IMG/VR virus record: IMGVR_UViG_3300024430_000008
Span: 1-27,792 of that record
Length of the DNA stretch: 27,792 nucleotides
Reading direction: 5' to 3' (one strand)
DNA from: a virus
The notes below the pieces were generated by a model that was not told the origin of the DNA, searched no databases, and saw nothing but the letters and a program-made list of their open reading frames with translations. Shown one piece after another: positions 27,740 through 27,792 of this stretch; positions within the stretch are counted from its first letter, which is position 1, and each line of letters starts with the position of its first letter. The translations under genes and the position numbers were made by a program.

Positions 27740-27792
27740 TCACTCTCCGTGTCCGTGCGGGTGCAACACAGCGCCTCGCACAGCGAGCCACC
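27740..27792 (-). CDS. Possible 3' end of a gene upstream of terS
   Basis: A frame open from the right edge ends at TGA 27740, just before the terS ribosome-binding site, and reads WLAVRGAVLHPHGHGE. A second frame ends in TGA overlapping the terS ATG. Only about 17 codons are visible. In many HK97-type phages an HNH endonuclease gene sits here, but nothing in this fragment proves it. Confidence 0.25.
   Translation of the reverse strand, partial: WLAVRGAVLHPHGHGE

Overview
The window is a stretch of a temperate, long-tailed (siphovirus-type) actinophage or prophage. Very high GC, frequent GTG starts, dense 4-base gene overlaps and actinophage protein families (DUF6221, DUF6093, a ReqiPepy6 Gp37-like tail protein, an M15-type domain in the tape measure) point to a high-GC Actinomycetes host such as Micromonospora or Streptomyces relatives; the genus cannot be fixed from sequence. 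No bacterial housekeeping gene, rRNA, tRNA or CRISPR array was recognised, both edges lie inside phage genes, and no stretch over 300 bases lacks a gene.

Layout. Most genes read leftward (minus strand). From the right edge leftward runs the late operon: small and large terminase, portal, MuF-like protein, scaffold, HK97-fold capsid, connectors, tail terminator, tail tube, a tail assembly chaperone pair joined by a -1 frameshift, a 1142-residue tape measure, distal tail protein, Gp37-like protein, and a tail-tip protein ending in a predicted seven-bladed propeller (27729 to 11203). An amidase lysin, two membrane proteins, a homing-type HNH endonuclease, a DUF1353 protein and a small protein follow (11188 to 7635). 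A rightward three-gene cassette at about 6410-7577 (GIY-YIG nuclease, FtsK/TraB-like membrane protein, 42-residue membrane protein) ends in a strong hairpin.

Left of that, a second XRE-type regulator (6400) precedes a nine-gene leftward operon (6100-3580) in which every junction is a 4-base overlap. An immunity/integration module follows: XRE repressor plus tyrosine integrase (rightward, 2205-3487), divergent from an excisionase-like HTH gene (2089-1889). A 115-base control region between them carries a perfect 12-bp palindrome, related half-sites and leaderless-type promoters. A second leftward operon (1764-1), again with 4-base overlaps throughout, leaves the window inside an Ala/Trp-repeat protein.

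How it works together: the repressor/HTH switch likely chooses lysogeny or lytic growth, integrase handles integration, and the late operon builds and releases the virion. Candidate lysogenic-conversion or accessory genes are the GIY-YIG/TraB-like cassette, a nested rightward 52-residue membrane protein at 18162, a small secreted four-cysteine protein and the Ala/Trp-repeat protein.
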